DNA of 64,000 bases from an uncultured Candidatus Poseidoniales archaeon (GCA_905182185.1 CAJJAP010000008.1:44120-108119), one strand, 5' to 3'; counted from the stretch's first letter, positions 8,161 through 17,632 are shown. Numbers and translations: made by a program. The notes: a model not told the origin generated them from the sequence alone.

Positions 8161-8769
8161 TTGGAGAGGAGATTATCCACAAGAATCGATTCTGATAGAG
8201 CCTGGGATTATTTTAACGCAGACACAAATTCAGCAGTAATTTCTCGCTATACTAGAATATATATCGAAGGTGCACAATCTTCAGGACAACCTGCTGCTAC
8301 AGCGGACTTAGTCTCACGCTCTGTTGGTAATTTACTTTCACTTCGTCACCGTAGAGCACTTTCTGCAGATACTATGGCAGGGGTTTCATTGGGTCTACTA
8401 ATTGCCAGTGTAACCTCCCTCAATGTTACAATTACTATCGTACTGAAATTAGGTGAAGCAATAGCGGGAGTTGCTACTGGATTTACCGATACAGATGTAG
8501 GTGCATTGGCAGAGTTCGGTGCAGGAGTTGCGTTGCCAGTAATGGAGGATGCAAGTTCAGTTGAAGACAATATTAAGATCTTCAAATTAATCGTATCGAT
8601 ACTGATATTGGGGCAAATCGCAGCAGTATCAATTATCGCTACCAGATTGAGAGGGGGCGGAAAGATTAGTGCACTCGGTCAAATTATCAAATTGATTTGG
8701 GTTGCAGGAATTACTTCATTATTTACAGCTATAGTTCTCGATGGAGCAAGTTCAATGTTCGGGATTTGA
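8161..8769 (+). CDS. arlJ: ArlJ archaellum membrane platform, C-terminal part (same gene, other frame)
   Basis: Open frame for the last 202 residues. True coding in this frame starts at about 8071, so the TTG at 8161 is not a real start. RLSTRIDSDRAWDYFNADT and the following SRYTRIYIEGA match the cytoplasmic linker of ArlJ, and three further membrane helices follow (about residues 72-97, 140-160, 178-198 of this part). Joined with the upstream part the protein has about 600 residues, normal for ArlJ. Either a sequencing/assembly indel or a real mutation separates the halves. Confidence 0.9.
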   Translation: MERRLSTRIDSDRAWDYFNADTNSAVISRYTRIYIEGAQSSGQPAATADLVSRSVGNLLSLRHRRALSADTMAGVSLGLLIASVTSLNVTITIVLKLGEAIAGVATGFTDTDVGALAEFGAGVALPVMEDASSVEDNIKIFKLIVSILILGQIAAVSIIATRLRGGGKISALGQIIKLIWVAGITSLFTAIVLDGASSMFGI

Positions 8770-8793
8770 CGCTTTAGTTAAACTCTAAAGCGT
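8769..8793 (+). terminator. Hairpin at the end of the archaellum operon
   Basis: A perfect nine-base-pair inverted repeat, ACGCTTTAG (8769-8777) and CTAAAGCGT (8785-8793), with a seven-base loop begins on the last base of the arlJ stop codon. No long T tract follows directly. It probably marks the 3' end of the operon mRNA or protects it. A reading as an operator for the next gene is less likely. Confidence 0.5.
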
Positions 8794-8827
8794 TGGGTTC
8801 ATTGCATTGAAACCTTTGCCATAACAC

Positions 8828-9034
8828 ATGCGTATGTTGCGTACACTCATCCTAGGTGCGGCAATGGTGCTGCCGGGTCTCTTTTTAGCCTACTTGGTAT
8901 GGATGCTGGCAGGTAATCCTGCCACCGAGCCGCTCGAGTCTCTCATCTGCAATGGAATCCCTCTAACCTCAATCGGGCTGGGGTTATTCTTCGGTTGGAA
9001 GAGCGGAGAAGAATACTCTGTAAAATTAGAGTAA
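8828..9034 (+). CDS. Small membrane protein of unknown function
   Basis: 68 residues with two predicted membrane helices (about 5-28 and 42-56), separated by a short Pro/Glu-containing loop and ending in a charged tail. No ribosome binding site is evident before the ATG, so the message may be leaderless. Two nearby ATGs (8828, 8834) are possible starts. I do not recognise the family. Confidence 0.5.
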   Translation: MRMLRTLILGAAMVLPGLFLAYLVWMLAGNPATEPLESLICNGIPLTSIGLGLFFGWKSGEEYSVKLE

Positions 9035-9062
9035 TCAGCGCAATGGAGTAGTTAGGGTAAAA

Positions 9063-9714
9063 TCATTTTTTAGATTCCGCTTGGATTCTTTTCTTAGTCG
9101 CAGTCCATGAGCAAATAGGACATTGGCTGAGATCGTGGAATCTTGCTGGGCAATATTCTCTGCCAAAAAATATAATTTGCAAATGAAGTTTATTCCAATA
9201 GTTCTCGAGGAAATATTGCTTTTAGATCCTTTTCAGTACGCTCAACAGTAGTATCGTTGGACAGCCCCCAACGTGCAGCAAGACGATGAATATGGGTGTC
9301 GACTGGGAATGCAGGGACAGAAAATGCCTGAGCCATGACAACGCTTGCAGTTTTGTGACCTACACCGGGTAGGTCTTCGAGTTCCTTGAAAGTGCAAGGA
9401 ACTTGGCCATCATGTCTTTCGACAATCAGTTGTGATAAGCGCAAAATGTTCTTAGATTTTGTTGGCGCTAATCCGATTTGCCTAATATCTTGCAATATAG
9501 TATCAACATCAAGTTTAGTCATATCTGCAGCATTATTTGCTTTTGCAAATAGTGCTGGTGTGACTTCGTTTACCTTCAAATCTGTAGTCTGGGCACTCAT
9601 CAGTACTGCCACAAGCAACTCAAATGGATTATTATGGTCGAGTGGTATGGGAGTTTCAGGATATAACTTCTCCAACATGGAGATGATGATTTCGGCCTTC
9701 TCACTCCTGCGCAT
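9063..9714 (-). CDS. nth: Endonuclease III, DNA base-excision repair (frame interrupted near the C-terminus)
   Basis: The intact frame from 9714 to 9190 gives 174 residues with the helix-hairpin-helix LEDLPGVGHKTA (Lys of the catalytic pocket) and the catalytic Asp in FPVDTHIHRLA. Endonuclease III cuts DNA at oxidised pyrimidines. The frame stops after FPRELLE, but shifting by one base at 9195-9199 continues with NKLHLQIIFFGREYC and the iron-sulfur region to a stop at 9063. A shift of one base there would also restore the usual Trp-Asn (ELWN). The cluster region has only three cysteines in the pattern C-x9-C-x2-C, not the classical four. The indel is probably a sequence error because the remainder is conserved. 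Confidence 0.88.
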
Positions 9715-9747
9715 GTTTGGGCCAGTCCACGATTAGCAATTAATACA

Positions 9748-11688
9748 TCATGGATGAAGGCGTGACATTAAATCTTCACCACTGAGGGAATTTAGAACAT
9801 CACCACTTTCCAACCAACCCTTTCTCGCACACATTACACCGTATGTGATATCTGCCAATCCACGAATAGAGTGGGCATCTGGATTGATTATGATGGGAAC
9901 TCCTAACCCCTTTGCATGCTTACAAAGACGCCAATCTAAATCTAATCTATATGGGCTTGCATTCAATTCAATCGCCTTCAATCTTCCAGCATCGTTATGG
10001 TCGGCCATATGCTCGATAACCGCCAATAAATCAACTTCATAACCATCTCTTCCCTGCAAAATCCTTCCAGTAGGGTGACCAAGTATTGTTGTCGCTGGGT
10101 GGTCGATTACCTGTAATAATTCTTCAGTATTCTGCACTTCATCACGTGCCTTCCACTTACCCATTGCATGCACGCTGGCAACGGTATAGTCCAATTGTGC
10201 TAGAACTTCATCGGGGTGATCTAATTTTCCACCGGCCAAGATATCTGATTCAACTCCATGAACTAATCGGAAATCATTTCCTTGTTGTTGCCATTGTTGA
10301 TTATATTTCTTGATTGTATTACCCTGCTCAAGCAAATCTTCTGCACTCGCTCCATTAGCAATTTGCAAAGTAGGTGAGTGGTCGGCTAATCCCAACCAAT
10401 TCCAACCCATTTTTTGAGCAGTATCTGCCATTTCTTCCAAACTTGCTTCGCCATCAGAAAGAGTAGTGTGGTTGTGTAATGTTCCACGAATATCATTCAT
10501 TTCAATTAGATTTGGAAGTTCATTTAATTCAGCTGCAATTACTTCTCCGGTATCTTCTCGCAGTTCAGGAGTGACCCATTGCATTCCTAAATGTGCATAA
10601 ATTTCTTGCTCAGTGGTTGCTGCTAAAGAGAATTTAGCAGCAGCCATTCCCTTCAATTCACCTGCTTCAATGTCAGGAATTAGCCCGAACTCATTGAGGC
10701 GTAGGCCTTTGCTAATCGCTCTTTGGCGCATTGCAATATTGTGTTCTTTACTTCCGGTAAAGTATGCCAAAGTGAACGCAGCAACATGTGGAGGTACCAG
10801 TCTCACTTGAGCATCTATTGTTCCACCAGATTCTAATTGTTCGTAATCATCTCCTCCAATTGCTTCGAGGACATTGGAATCAATATGGCCAACAGTGAAG
10901 CCTTCTTCAAAAATAGATGTATCGAGAATTAAACTGATTTTAGAATCACCTGCGCCTTTAACATCGGCTATACCATTCAGATTGAGAATTGCATTAGCAA
11001 CGGATTGATGGTCTTCATCAGCAACTGCAACTACAACATCGAGGTCACCTATGGTTTCCTTTCTTCGCCTTGTGCTGCCTGCTAATGTCGCACCGACAAC
11101 ACCTGGTATGGCGGCAACTTTGTTAGTAAATGCCTCGCCATATTTGAGGCCAATATCTAGTCTTCTTCTTGCTCTAAATCTGCTTAACAATTCAATACCA
11201 TCTAGCATTCGTTGTTGAGATTTCTTTCCAAAACCCTTCATTGGTGCGATTTGGTCCTCTAATGCAGCTGTTTTCAAACTCGCTACAGAATTAACACCTA
11301 GTTCATCATGCATCAATTTAATTCGCTTTGGACCCAAACCAGGAATGCCTAGCATTTCTATCAGTCCTTGTGGAGTATTATTATGCAAGTCAATCCAATC
11401 ACTAGGCCAATTGCCTTCTTGCACAGATTGAGTTAGCGCAGAACCCAATCCTTTGCCTATTCCTTTGATTTCAAAGATTTCACCGGATGCGATTAATTCG
11501 CCCAAATCAGAAGTTAATGAGCCAAGTATTCTACTTGCATTTTGGTATGAGCGCACACGGAATACATTGGCTCCTTGCAGTTCCAGTAATACCGCAACTT
11601 GATGCATTACATTGGCTACTTGGTTGCGGGAGAAATAAGGTGGGCCGCTCGGGCGGGCCTTGGGTAAGATGAAAGATGCGCCCGCCAT
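9748..11688 (-). CDS. polX: Family X DNA polymerase with C-terminal PHP phosphoesterase domain
   Basis: 646 residues. Helix-hairpin-helix motifs occur at about 74-80 (IKGIGKG), 113-122 (LGIPGLGPKR) and 151-157. The nucleotidyltransferase motif GSTRRRKETIGDLDVV lies at 204-219 with the paired catalytic Asp residues. The PHP domain starts near residue 400 (GTLHNHTTLSDG) and runs to the end with metal-binding His/Asp (INPDAHSIRG near 600). PolX proteins fill short gaps in base-excision repair, and the PHP domain has nuclease or AP-endonuclease activity. It is next to nth on the same strand (33 bases apart), so a repair operon is likely. The first 20 residues look non-conserved, and the true start may be internal. 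Confidence 0.92.
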   Translation of the reverse strand: MAGASFILPKARPSGPPYFSRNQVANVMHQVAVLLELQGANVFRVRSYQNASRILGSLTSDLGELIASGEIFEIKGIGKGLGSALTQSVQEGNWPSDWIDLHNNTPQGLIEMLGIPGLGPKRIKLMHDELGVNSVASLKTAALEDQIAPMKGFGKKSQQRMLDGIELLSRFRARRRLDIGLKYGEAFTNKVAAIPGVVGATLAGSTRRRKETIGDLDVVVAVADEDHQSVANAILNLNGIADVKGAGDSKISLILDTSIFEEGFTVGHIDSNVLEAIGGDDYEQLESGGTIDAQVRLVPPHVAAFTLAYFTGSKEHNIAMRQRAISKGLRLNEFGLIPDIEAGELKGMAAAKFSLAATTEQEIYAHLGMQWVTPELREDTGEVIAAELNELPNLIEMNDIRGTLHNHTTLSDGEASLEEMADTAQKMGWNWLGLADHSPTLQIANGASAEDLLEQGNTIKKYNQQWQQQGNDFRLVHGVESDILAGGKLDHPDEVLAQLDYTVASVHAMGKWKARDEVQNTEELLQVIDHPATTILGHPTGRILQGRDGYEVDLLAVIEHMADHNDAGRLKAIELNASPYRLDLDWRLCKHAKGLGVPIIINPDAHSIRGLADITYGVMCARKGWLESGDVLNSLSGEDLMSRLHP

Positions 11689-11785
11689 ACTCGATGATGA
11701 TGCCCACCCTTCTCAAAGATTGCGAATAAATGTAGGTTTGATTTGAAATGAAATTAATTAATTAATCCCAACTTTTGAAGAGTAG

Positions 11786-12145
11786 ATGGCTCTAGCAGTC
11801 AATATGGTGGGGGTTGACAGCATTGAGAATCTGGCTCAATCACTATGTTTTACCTCTGCCATATTATTCGCTTTAATCGCAACATTCAGCCGTTCTGAAA
11901 AAGCAGAGGTTATGGCTCAAAATGCAATTGCAATCTTACTGGTCTCATCTGCGGCTGTACTTTGGTGGCTTTCTTTATCAGGTGGAGAGTTATGGGGTTC
12001 CAATTATTTGCCAAAGCCATTATCCTTGATTTGTCTAATACTAGCGTTCTCGGCAAAAATGAATATCAAGGGAAAAAATATTTCGTTTGGTGCAAACCCA
12101 CACAGTATCAACAAGAAAGATGAATCCGATGATTCAGAAGAATAA
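11786..12145 (+). CDS. Small membrane protein with acidic tail
   Basis: 119 residues with about three hydrophobic segments (18-36, 45-64, 75-92) and a polar, acidic C-terminus (DESDDSEE). It converges with the NifU-like gene four bases away. An AATTAATTAATTAAT stretch about 20-30 bases upstream may be its TATA region. The family is not recognised. Confidence 0.6.
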   Translation: MALAVNMVGVDSIENLAQSLCFTSAILFALIATFSRSEKAEVMAQNAIAILLVSSAAVLWWLSLSGGELWGSNYLPKPLSLICLILAFSAKMNIKGKNISFGANPHSINKKDESDDSEE

Positions 12146-12149
12146 TTAT

Positions 12150-12464
12150 TCAGACTATTTCACCAGGTTCTTGCTCGCCTAGTTCGGCTTCCTTAGCCAT
12201 TTTTTGGTCAATAAATGTGCGCATATATTCTGGTAGTTCACCATTTACGAATATTACATCATTGATCTTATCCAATTGTTTTAGTGAATAATAAATCTGC
12301 ATTGCGGTCATAGGAGTGGAAGAACATCCGCTACAGCCACCATCCAAGGAGAGCATGATGTTGCCATCACTTGTGTCAATGACTGTAACAACACCGTCAT
12401 GGGCATCCAGAATCTCCTGAACAGGGCCAATTTCGGCTAAAACCTCTTCAGCACTAATCGCCAT
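12150..12464 (-). CDS. NifU-like iron-sulfur cluster scaffold domain protein
   Basis: 104 residues from ATG 12464; a TTG-started extension to 12494 adds ten basic residues that are not family-like. The NifU C-terminal domain motif GGCSGCSS holds the two cluster-binding cysteines (44 and 47). The C-terminal 20 residues are an acidic extension. Such proteins assemble or carry Fe-S clusters for transfer to apoproteins in the cytoplasm. Nothing next to it points to a specific partner. Confidence 0.85.
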   Translation of the reverse strand: MAISAEEVLAEIGPVQEILDAHDGVVTVIDTSDGNIMLSLDGGCSGCSSTPMTAMQIYYSLKQLDKINDVIFVNGELPEYMRTFIDQKMAKEAELGEQEPGEIV

Positions 12465-12637
12465 ACTGTTACGGCGGTGGCTTATCCCTTTCAACCGTTG
12501 CTAATTTATTCCAATCATTTTGAGCAAAAAATGTGTTGAATATGTTCAAACTAAGCGAAATGGCTACTGTCATCCATTACGCTTAGGGATTCACTTATGA
12601 GGGGGTTTTAGTTCGGCGGGTTAACAAGGTGTTACCA

Positions 12638-14701
12638 ATGATGGAAAATATCCCCGAGATTGCAGCAGCAGCAGGTCTTTTTGGCCTACTTATTGCTTTT
12701 ATTCTATACAAGAAAGTAAACAGCATTGAAATCGACAACAAAAAGGTTGCCGAGATTACAGCAGAAATTCAAGACGGAGCAATGGCGTTCCTTACTGCAG
12801 AGTACAAAGTACTAGCAGTATTCGTAGTCATTGTTGGTGCCTTATTATCACAGATAACCGACACTAACACATCAATTGCCTTCTTCGGAGGTGCAATCGC
12901 TTCAGTTCTAGCAGGATTATCTGGGATGCGTGCAGCAACTTCCGCTAATGGAAGAACTGCAATGGCTGCAAAGAATGGTGGACAATCTGCCGCACTAGCA
13001 GTTTCATACAACGGTGGCGCTGTTATGGGTCTATCAGTTGGAGGACTTGGTCTTCTAGGTATTTCCTTAGTTGCATTCTGGCTTGATGCTGGTAATGCAA
13101 CATCAAGCGAACTTTCTGCGGCTGCAGGATTCGGTATGGGTGCTTCATCCATTGCCCTATTCGCCCGTGTTGGTGGTGGAATTTACACAAAGGCTGCTGA
13201 CGTTGGTGCAGATCTAGTCGGTAAGGTTGAGGCTGGTATTCCAGAAGACGACCCTCGTAATCCTGGTGTTATCGCAGATAACGTCGGAGACAATGTTGGT
13301 GACGTTGCTGGAATGGGTGCTGACATCTTTGAATCATTCGTTGGTTCAATAATTGCAGCAATGATTATCGCTTCAAGCTTCGATGAGGCAACTAAAGCAG
13401 ATTACATACTTCTTCCAATTCTTCTTGGCCTAATTGGATATATTGCCTCCATCATTGGCGTATTCTCAATGACTATTCTAAAGAATGGAAGCGACCCAGC
13501 AGCAGCACTTCGTAATACTACCTTTATCGCAGCGATTCTATTCATTGCAGGTGGTTATGGCGCTATCAATCAGGGATTGATCGCTGTTGAATATGGTGTA
13601 ATGCACGCTGTACTTCTTGGTAGTCTTGTAGGAATCCTAATCGGATTGGTTACAGAATACTATACTGGTATTGAACCAATATTTGGAATCATTAAGCCAA
13701 AGGCAATTCAACACATTGGTAAGATGTCACAAACCGGACCTGCAACAAATGCTATAGCAGGACTTTCAGTTGGAATGATGTCTACCTTCATCCCTGTACT
13801 ATTAATCGCAGCAGGTATCTACGGTGCAAATCATTTCGGAGGAGATACATATGGATTATACTCAATCGCAATGGCTGCAATGGGAATGCTGGGAACTGTC
13901 GGTGTCACAATGACAGTCGATGCATATGGTCCAGTTGCAGATAATGCTGGTGGAATTGCTGAGATGTGTAGCCTTGGTGATGATGTCAGAGCAATTACCG
14001 ATGAACTAGATTCAATCGGTAACACAACTGCAGCAGTTGGAAAAGGATTCGCTATTGGTTCAGCGGCACTAACCGCACTCGCACTCTTCGCAGCATATAC
14101 CACAGCGGTTCTTGCGAAAGATCCAACTTTCACTCTTGAACTAACCGAGCCAATGGTAGTAATAGGCCTCCTAATTGGTGGCTCTCTACCATTCGTAGTT
14201 GGTGCAATGACCATGACCTCAGTCGGAAAGGCTGCAGGACAAATGGTTGAAGAAATTCGCAGACAATTCCGTGAGATTGACGGATTGTTAGAAGGTCGAG
14301 AAGGAGTCAAGCCAGATTCCCAAAAGTGTGTTGACATTTCTACAAAGGCCGCTCTTCGTGAGATGGTTGGACCTGGTGTTGTTGCAATAGCAGCTCCAGT
14401 AATCGTTGGAGTTGTACTCGGTGCTGAAGCACTCGGTGGACTTCTTGCAGGTTCTCTTGTTACTGGCGTTCTAATGGCCTTATTCATGGCTAATGCTGGT
14501 GGTGCTTGGGATAACGCAAAGAAAGCGATTGAGCAAGGACACATTGAAGGTGCTAAGAAAGGCGATGCTTCTCACGATGCAGCGATCATTGGTGATACAA
14601 TCGGTGACCCATTCAAGGATACCTCTGGTCCATCTCTAAACATTCTAATCAAGTTGATGTCAATTGTAGCAGTAGTTCTTGCTGGTACAAATTTACTTTG
14701 A
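12638..14701 (+). CDS. hppA: Membrane-bound ion-pumping pyrophosphatase, K+-dependent type
   Basis: 687 residues from ATG 12638, six bases after AAGGTG; the frame could also begin at GTG 12629. About 16 membrane helices. The substrate-binding signature [16 protein letters not shown] lies near residue 213 and a second conserved acidic motif ([13 protein letters not shown]) near the end. [18 protein letters not shown] has Ala where K+-independent enzymes have Lys, so the K+-dependent subfamily is indicated. The enzyme couples pyrophosphate hydrolysis to H+ (or Na+) export; the ion cannot be decided here. Monocistronic, with a leader of about 100 bases. Confidence 0.96.
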   Translation: MMENIPEIAAAAGLFGLLIAFILYKKVNSIEIDNKKVAEITAEIQDGAMAFLTAEYKVLAVFVVIVGALLSQITDTNTSIAFFGGAIASVLAGLSGMRAATSANGRTAMAAKNGGQSAALAVSYNGGAVMGLSVGGLGLLGISLVAFWLDAGNATSSELSAAAGFGMGASSIALFARVGGGIYTKAADVGADLVGKVEAGIPEDDPRNPGVIADNVGDNVGDVAGMGADIFESFVGSIIAAMIIASSFDEATKADYILLPILLGLIGYIASIIGVFSMTILKNGSDPAAALRNTTFIAAILFIAGGYGAINQGLIAVEYGVMHAVLLGSLVGILIGLVTEYYTGIEPIFGIIKPKAIQHIGKMSQTGPATNAIAGLSVGMMSTFIPVLLIAAGIYGANHFGGDTYGLYSIAMAAMGMLGTVGVTMTVDAYGPVADNAGGIAEMCSLGDDVRAITDELDSIGNTTAAVGKGFAIGSAALTALALFAAYTTAVLAKDPTFTLELTEPMVVIGLLIGGSLPFVVGAMTMTSVGKAAGQMVEEIRRQFREIDGLLEGREGVKPDSQKCVDISTKAALREMVGPGVVAIAAPVIVGVVLGAEALGGLLAGSLVTGVLMALFMANAGGAWDNAKKAIEQGHIEGAKKGDASHDAAIIGDTIGDPFKDTSGPSLNILIKLMSIVAVVLAGTNLL

Positions 14702-14756
14702 GCTTGAAATTGTTCAAAATATTGAGCGTTACCCTTTCAACGGGTGAGCAGTAGGG

Positions 14757-15719
14757 ATGTCTATGCGAGTACCATTGTTATTGACGGCCTTGATGTTATC
14801 ACTATCATTAGCGGGATGCTTAGAAGGTGGAGATGTACCTTCATCAATAGGTGATACTACTGGCGATGAAATCGATTTACCAGTCTGGGAAATCGGTGAC
14901 CAATGGCTGTATTCTTTCGTAACGCCTCAATTTGGAGAGGATAGTGCTAGGCTTGTTGTCGCAGAAATAGATGACGGAGAGCAACAGTATTTGCTGGGTA
15001 TCTCAAGTGAAAGAGAAGCACAACGACACGCAGTTATCAATCACAACCCATTCCTTGGCCGTATTAATATCGATGGTCTCTCTGTCTTTGAAGAAGGTGA
15101 GCCACAGCAAGTATTCAATTTCCCCTGGGAAAACGGACAGCAATGGAGTTTCAATCTATTCGGAATCTCATGGGATGCTGAAACGAATAACATTTACAAC
15201 GGCGTTGCAAATGTAGTTGCAACTTCTGATGATGGGCAGCGACTGCAATACGAATTCTCTGGAAGAAAAGGATTCATCGAGTCATTGGTTTGGACCAATG
15301 TCACCGGAGTAGAACAACTTCGCATGACATTAACCTTGGACAAAAAGGGCTATGATGGAGATGTTTTCTTCTATCGGGCTAGAGATTTAATGGATCAAAG
15401 ATATGAAAATAGTCAAAATGACATCTATGATTCTTTCTTGGATAGTGGACATCCAAGCGGAGAGGATTGGAATGTATTGGTATGGTATTTAGACGTTGAA
15501 ATCTCAAATGGTGGCGGCTCAGGTTCACTGACGATGAAAGACCATGCAGGTGCAAGTCCACTAACTCGAGCATGGGGTGCTGGGGCTACTGAAAAGGGTG
15601 CTATAGGCACGATTCCAAGCAATTCAGGAGAATATTCGCTAACGGTTACAGTACGTGGTCCAGGTTCCTTTATTCATCTTAAGGTCGCTGGGGCATTGGT
15701 TACCCAGTGGACTCTATGA
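14757..15719 (+). CDS. Predicted surface lipoprotein, unknown function
   Basis: 320 residues. The signal peptide ends with a lipobox (LAG|C, Cys21), indicating a lipid-anchored extracellular protein. The mature part is acidic and beta-rich (LPVWEIGDQWLYSF near the start), with a final jelly-roll-like half. No catalytic motif is visible. ATGs at 14757 and 14763 are both usable. It lies 55 bases after hppA and 30 before an esterase gene, on the same strand. Confidence 0.75.
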   Translation: MSMRVPLLLTALMLSLSLAGCLEGGDVPSSIGDTTGDEIDLPVWEIGDQWLYSFVTPQFGEDSARLVVAEIDDGEQQYLLGISSEREAQRHAVINHNPFLGRINIDGLSVFEEGEPQQVFNFPWENGQQWSFNLFGISWDAETNNIYNGVANVVATSDDGQRLQYEFSGRKGFIESLVWTNVTGVEQLRMTLTLDKKGYDGDVFFYRARDLMDQRYENSQNDIYDSFLDSGHPSGEDWNVLVWYLDVEISNGGGSGSLTMKDHAGASPLTRAWGAGATEKGAIGTIPSNSGEYSLTVTVRGPGSFIHLKVAGALVTQWTL

Positions 15720-15749
15720 GCCAAATTGTTTTGGTAGTTAGGTGATTTA

Positions 15750-16352
15750 ATGCCAACTCTCATCTTGATGCATGGTATGACTGGTGATTCCAGCATGATG
15801 CGTCCATTCGCAGAAAAGATATGTCCTGAAGGATGGACACTTCTCATTCCAGAGGGTCGATTTTCGCATCCAGTAAGAGGCAGAACTTGGTGGAGATACG
15901 AAGATTATGATGCAGATACGACTCGCAGATCTAATCTTTCACGTATTGAACTGATTGATGTAGATTCAAGTCTATCGCAACTGGAGAAACTAATTTCCCA
16001 AAATGCACCTCTAGGGCCTCTGGTTATCGGTGGCTTTAGTCAAGGTGGTGCGATGGCCCAAGAAATCCTTCAACTGCCCATAGCAGACCGTATAGTGGGA
16101 CTAATTTGCATTGGAACTAGAGTGGTAAGACCTATGGAACTACGGATACGCTTGGAAGAGTTAGATAGAAAAAGATTATTTTGGATGCATGGTGAACGAG
16201 ATATAAGGGTTCCAATCGAAGATGGATGGGCAGTTGCACATCTGTTTGAAACTGCAGGTTGGGCTGTTGAACTTGTAGAGCACAAGAAAGGTCATATGAT
16301 CCCTATTGAGCACCATAATGAGTTGACTGAATGGTTAAAGACCTTTGAATAA
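15750..16352 (+). CDS. Alpha/beta hydrolase of the phospholipase/carboxylesterase type
   Basis: 200 residues, cytoplasmic. Nucleophile Ser97 lies in GGFSQGG; Asp151 (GERDIRVP) and His182 (KKGHMIP) complete the catalytic triad. The sequence plan matches small carboxylesterases and YpfH-type hydrolases. It likely cleaves carboxylic or lysophospholipid esters; the substrate is unknown. It ends one base before the convergent glutaredoxin gene. Confidence 0.85.
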   Translation: MPTLILMHGMTGDSSMMRPFAEKICPEGWTLLIPEGRFSHPVRGRTWWRYEDYDADTTRRSNLSRIELIDVDSSLSQLEKLISQNAPLGPLVIGGFSQGGAMAQEILQLPIADRIVGLICIGTRVVRPMELRIRLEELDRKRLFWMHGERDIRVPIEDGWAVAHLFETAGWAVELVEHKKGHMIPIEHHNELTEWLKTFE

Positions 16353-16631
16353 TTACTTTTTTAGATAACTATTGGTCTCATCAAAACCACCGATATACAT
16401 TGGTGTTTCTCCGCGCAAGTCAAAGATGACCGGTACAGTTCTTCTCCCGGTCGTAGTTACTACATCATTTCTAATGTCAGGATGTTCATCAAAATTTATT
16501 TCCGTAAAAGTTAGATTCTTCTGCTTGAACATTCGCTTTGCAGCCATACAATATCCACAACGATTACCGGTATATAGTAAAAAGTCAGTACCGGCTTCAG
16601 CAGCATGTCTTATGATCAATTCTTCACTCAT
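16353..16631 (-). CDS. Glutaredoxin
   Basis: 92 residues, thioredoxin fold. The redox site is CGYC at residues 25-28, followed by the cis-Pro motif TVPVIF and a GGFDE segment near the C-terminus, as in dithiol glutaredoxins. It reduces disulfides in the cytoplasm. A flavin reductase gene lies upstream on the same strand. Confidence 0.9.
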   Translation of the reverse strand: MSEELIIRHAAEAGTDFLLYTGNRCGYCMAAKRMFKQKNLTFTEINFDEHPDIRNDVVTTTGRRTVPVIFDLRGETPMYIGGFDETNSYLKK

Positions 16632-16689
16632 GGCCTATGTCAAAAGTCAATCCTTTTTGAACCTATGTTCATTTCTCAAAATCAAAAGA

Positions 16690-17247
16690 TTATTGTTTGT
16701 TATCTCTAAGCATTATAGATGCCTTAACTACGCTTTGAGCCAACTCTGCTACTCTTTGAGCCACTTCTGTATCAACGAGTTTGTCATCTTCATCAAATGC
16801 TTCCTTAACCTTGCCAACTGCTACTTGTTCTGGCACACACCACCCGTGAATCCATCTAATGGCAATACGCATATGGTTGAGCGTATTGGAATTTGTAATT
16901 CCGCCTAGAGTAGACATCAATCCAAACGCCTTTCCACCTACATGGTCTTTGTAGACCCAATCAAGAGTATTTTTCATAACACCAGACATAGTGCCATGAT
17001 ATTCAGGTGATGTCAAAATATATCCATCACATTCAATGGCTAGTGCTTGAAACTCTTTGACATTACTATCGTCCCAACTTCCTTCTGCACCAACTAATGG
17101 TAGAGGTTTTTCAACCAAATCCCAAACGTGAACTTCCGCACCTAAGGCCTTACACTCATCGAGTGCTACAGTGAGGAGTAGTCCGTTTTTTGAAGTAAGT
17201 CCATATGAACCAGAGAGTCCAAGAATCTTGACAGGTGTTGCGCTCAT
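16690..17247 (-). CDS. NAD(P)H-dependent FMN reductase
   Basis: 185 residues, flavodoxin-like fold. An N-terminal phosphate-binding loop (GLSGSYGLTSKNG) and the PEYHGTMSGVMKN motif are typical of the FMN_red/SsuE/chromate-reductase family. It would reduce FMN or quinone-like substrates with NAD(P)H. It lies 58 bases before the glutaredoxin gene on the same strand, so a shared redox operon is likely. Confidence 0.9.
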   Translation of the reverse strand: MSATPVKILGLSGSYGLTSKNGLLLTVALDECKALGAEVHVWDLVEKPLPLVGAEGSWDDSNVKEFQALAIECDGYILTSPEYHGTMSGVMKNTLDWVYKDHVGGKAFGLMSTLGGITNSNTLNHMRIAIRWIHGWCVPEQVAVGKVKEAFDEDDKLVDTEVAQRVAELAQSVVKASIMLRDNKQ

Positions 17248-17323
17248 GTTACTGGCACAGGCGCTTGGTGTATCAATATTCAGTATAATCCGACTTGATT
17301 AAACCCATGCTCGAGAGAGGGTT

Positions 17324-17561
17324 CGAGCATCGCTAATCTCAGTAATTGTCATAGATGCTGTGATGGGCCGATGAACTGGACCGTTCTAAACAAATCTCAG
17401 CAAAGGGAAGTTCACGGCAAGGCACGAGCATCGCTAATATCAGTAATTGTCATAGATGCTGTGATGGGCCGATGAACTGGACCGTTCTAAACAAATCTCA
17501 GCAAAGGGAAGTTCACGGCAAGGCACGAGCATCGCTAATATCAGTAATTGTCATAGATGCT
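17324..17561. repeat. 101-bp tandem repeat (2.4 copies) ending in the tRNA-Glu 3' end
   Basis: Units start at 17324, 17425 and 17526. Copies 1 and 2 differ at one base (C at 17338, A at 17439). The third copy runs 36 bases and ends inside the last four bases of the tRNA-Glu gene. Units 2 and 3 begin within GGCACGAGCATC, which is an inverted copy of the tRNA 3' terminus plus two flanking bases (GATGCTCGTGCC, 17556-17567). The 17248-17323 stretch before the array holds nothing I can identify. Confidence 0.95.
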
Positions 17562-17632
17562 CGTGCCGGGATTCGAACCCGGGTCGGCGGGATGAAAACC
17601 CACTATGATGGACCTAGCTACACCACACGAGC
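17558..17632 (-). tRNA. tRNA-Glu (anticodon TTC)
   Basis: 75 bases on the minus strand. The acceptor stem is GCTCGTG paired with CACGAGC, with discriminator A. The anticodon loop TTTTCAT (TTC, Glu) sits on a GTGGG/CCCGC stem; the T arm is CCGGGTTCGAATCCCGG. No intron, and no encoded CCA. Its 3' side abuts the 101-bp tandem repeat. Confidence 0.95.

Noticed and set aside
8161..8769. Independent 202-residue membrane protein after arlJ
   Set aside because: It aligns in plan with the ArlJ C-terminus, and the coding sequence continues upstream of its apparent start.
13831..14544. 237-codon open frame on the minus strand within hppA
   Set aside because: Ser/Pro/Thr-rich shadow of a strongly conserved gene; no ribosome binding site and no family features.
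17324..17561. Possible CRISPR array or box C/D sRNA in the 101-bp repeat
   Set aside because: The units are directly tandem without spacers, and C and D boxes are not properly paired.
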